NCBI GenBank assembly: GCA_020719895.1
Contig: DYPM01000015.1
Span: 1-21,833, forward strand
Reading direction: 5' to 3'
DNA: 21,833 nucleotides
Origin: Sulfurovum sp.
GTDB lineage: Bacteria > Campylobacterota > Campylobacteria > Campylobacterales > Sulfurovaceae
A model generated the notes under the pieces. It did not search any database. It was not told the DNA's origin and worked only from the letters and a program-made list of their open reading frames with translations. Positions 21,788 to 21,833 of the stretch are shown here, in pieces. A program made the position numbers and the translations under genes. Within the stretch, counting starts at the first letter, position 1, and every line of letters starts with the position of its first letter.

Positions 21788-21833
21788 TCTAAAAACTACA
21801 TTTTGGATTGCTTCGGCTTTTACAAAGCCTCGC
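21788..21833. repeat. Palindromic intergenic repeat, copy 2 (cut by window end)
   Basis: TCTAAAAAC followed by the same pattern as copy 1: 35 of 39 bases match 18246-18284. It continues GCCTCGC and then leaves the window, so its other end and length cannot be seen. Confidence 0.7.

Noticed and set aside
21713..21833. Open frame from ATG 21713 to the window end (40 codons)
   Set aside because: There is no ribosome site, and it runs through a low-complexity tract and the palindromic repeat, so it is most likely chance.

Overview
The window looks like chromosomal DNA from a low-GC member of the Campylobacterota (formerly Epsilonproteobacteria), most like free-living Sulfurimonas, Sulfurovum or Sulfuricurvum-type bacteria. 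This is inferred from gene content and protein character, not from a database search. The pointers are a ccoNOQP cbb3 oxidase operon followed by a DUF4006 gene and a FixH-like gene, a DUF507 gene, a solitary carA, a roughly 1,050-residue NAD-glutamate dehydrogenase, and a bactofilin paired with an M23 peptidase.

Layout. Positions 12-5056 (+) hold aroE, a large NAD-dependent glutamate dehydrogenase and a response regulator with a diguanylate cyclase output. Positions 5156-5458 (-) hold two RNA genes, tRNA-Ser(GGA) and the signal recognition particle RNA, the latter with a good sigma-70 promoter. Positions 5577-9549 (+) hold a class V aminotransferase, a hisZ-like gene, purA and a DUF507 gene; hisZ and purA overlap by 4 nt. 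carA (9669-10790) and ddl (10990-12030) follow, each preceded by an array of hairpins. Positions 12281-18229 (+) hold the cbb3 oxidase genes ccoN, ccoO, ccoQ and ccoP, then DUF4006, a 33-residue membrane microprotein, a TPM-like protein, a FixH-like protein, a multi-pass membrane protein and a TPR protein. Positions 18358-21624 (-) hold a tightly overlapping operon of pdxJ, pdxA, an M23 peptidase and a bactofilin.

How the genes work together. The left half is central anabolism: shikimate, glutamate, purine, histidine control, pyrimidine/arginine and cell wall precursors. The centre is the terminal oxidase for microaerobic respiration with probable assembly or accessory membrane proteins. The right operon joins vitamin B6 synthesis to a cell-shape pair like the H. 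pylori csd/ccmA system.

The less ordinary material is mostly between genes: hairpins with different stems but the same apex sequences before carA and ddl, an 18-nt sequence shared exactly by the leaders of the glutamate dehydrogenase and carA genes, a palindromic repeat at 18246-18343 with a second copy at the right edge, 11-nt-spaced TTAAC repeats before the cco operon and ddl, and the microprotein gene in the cco cluster. No prophage, transposase, CRISPR array or defence system was seen.
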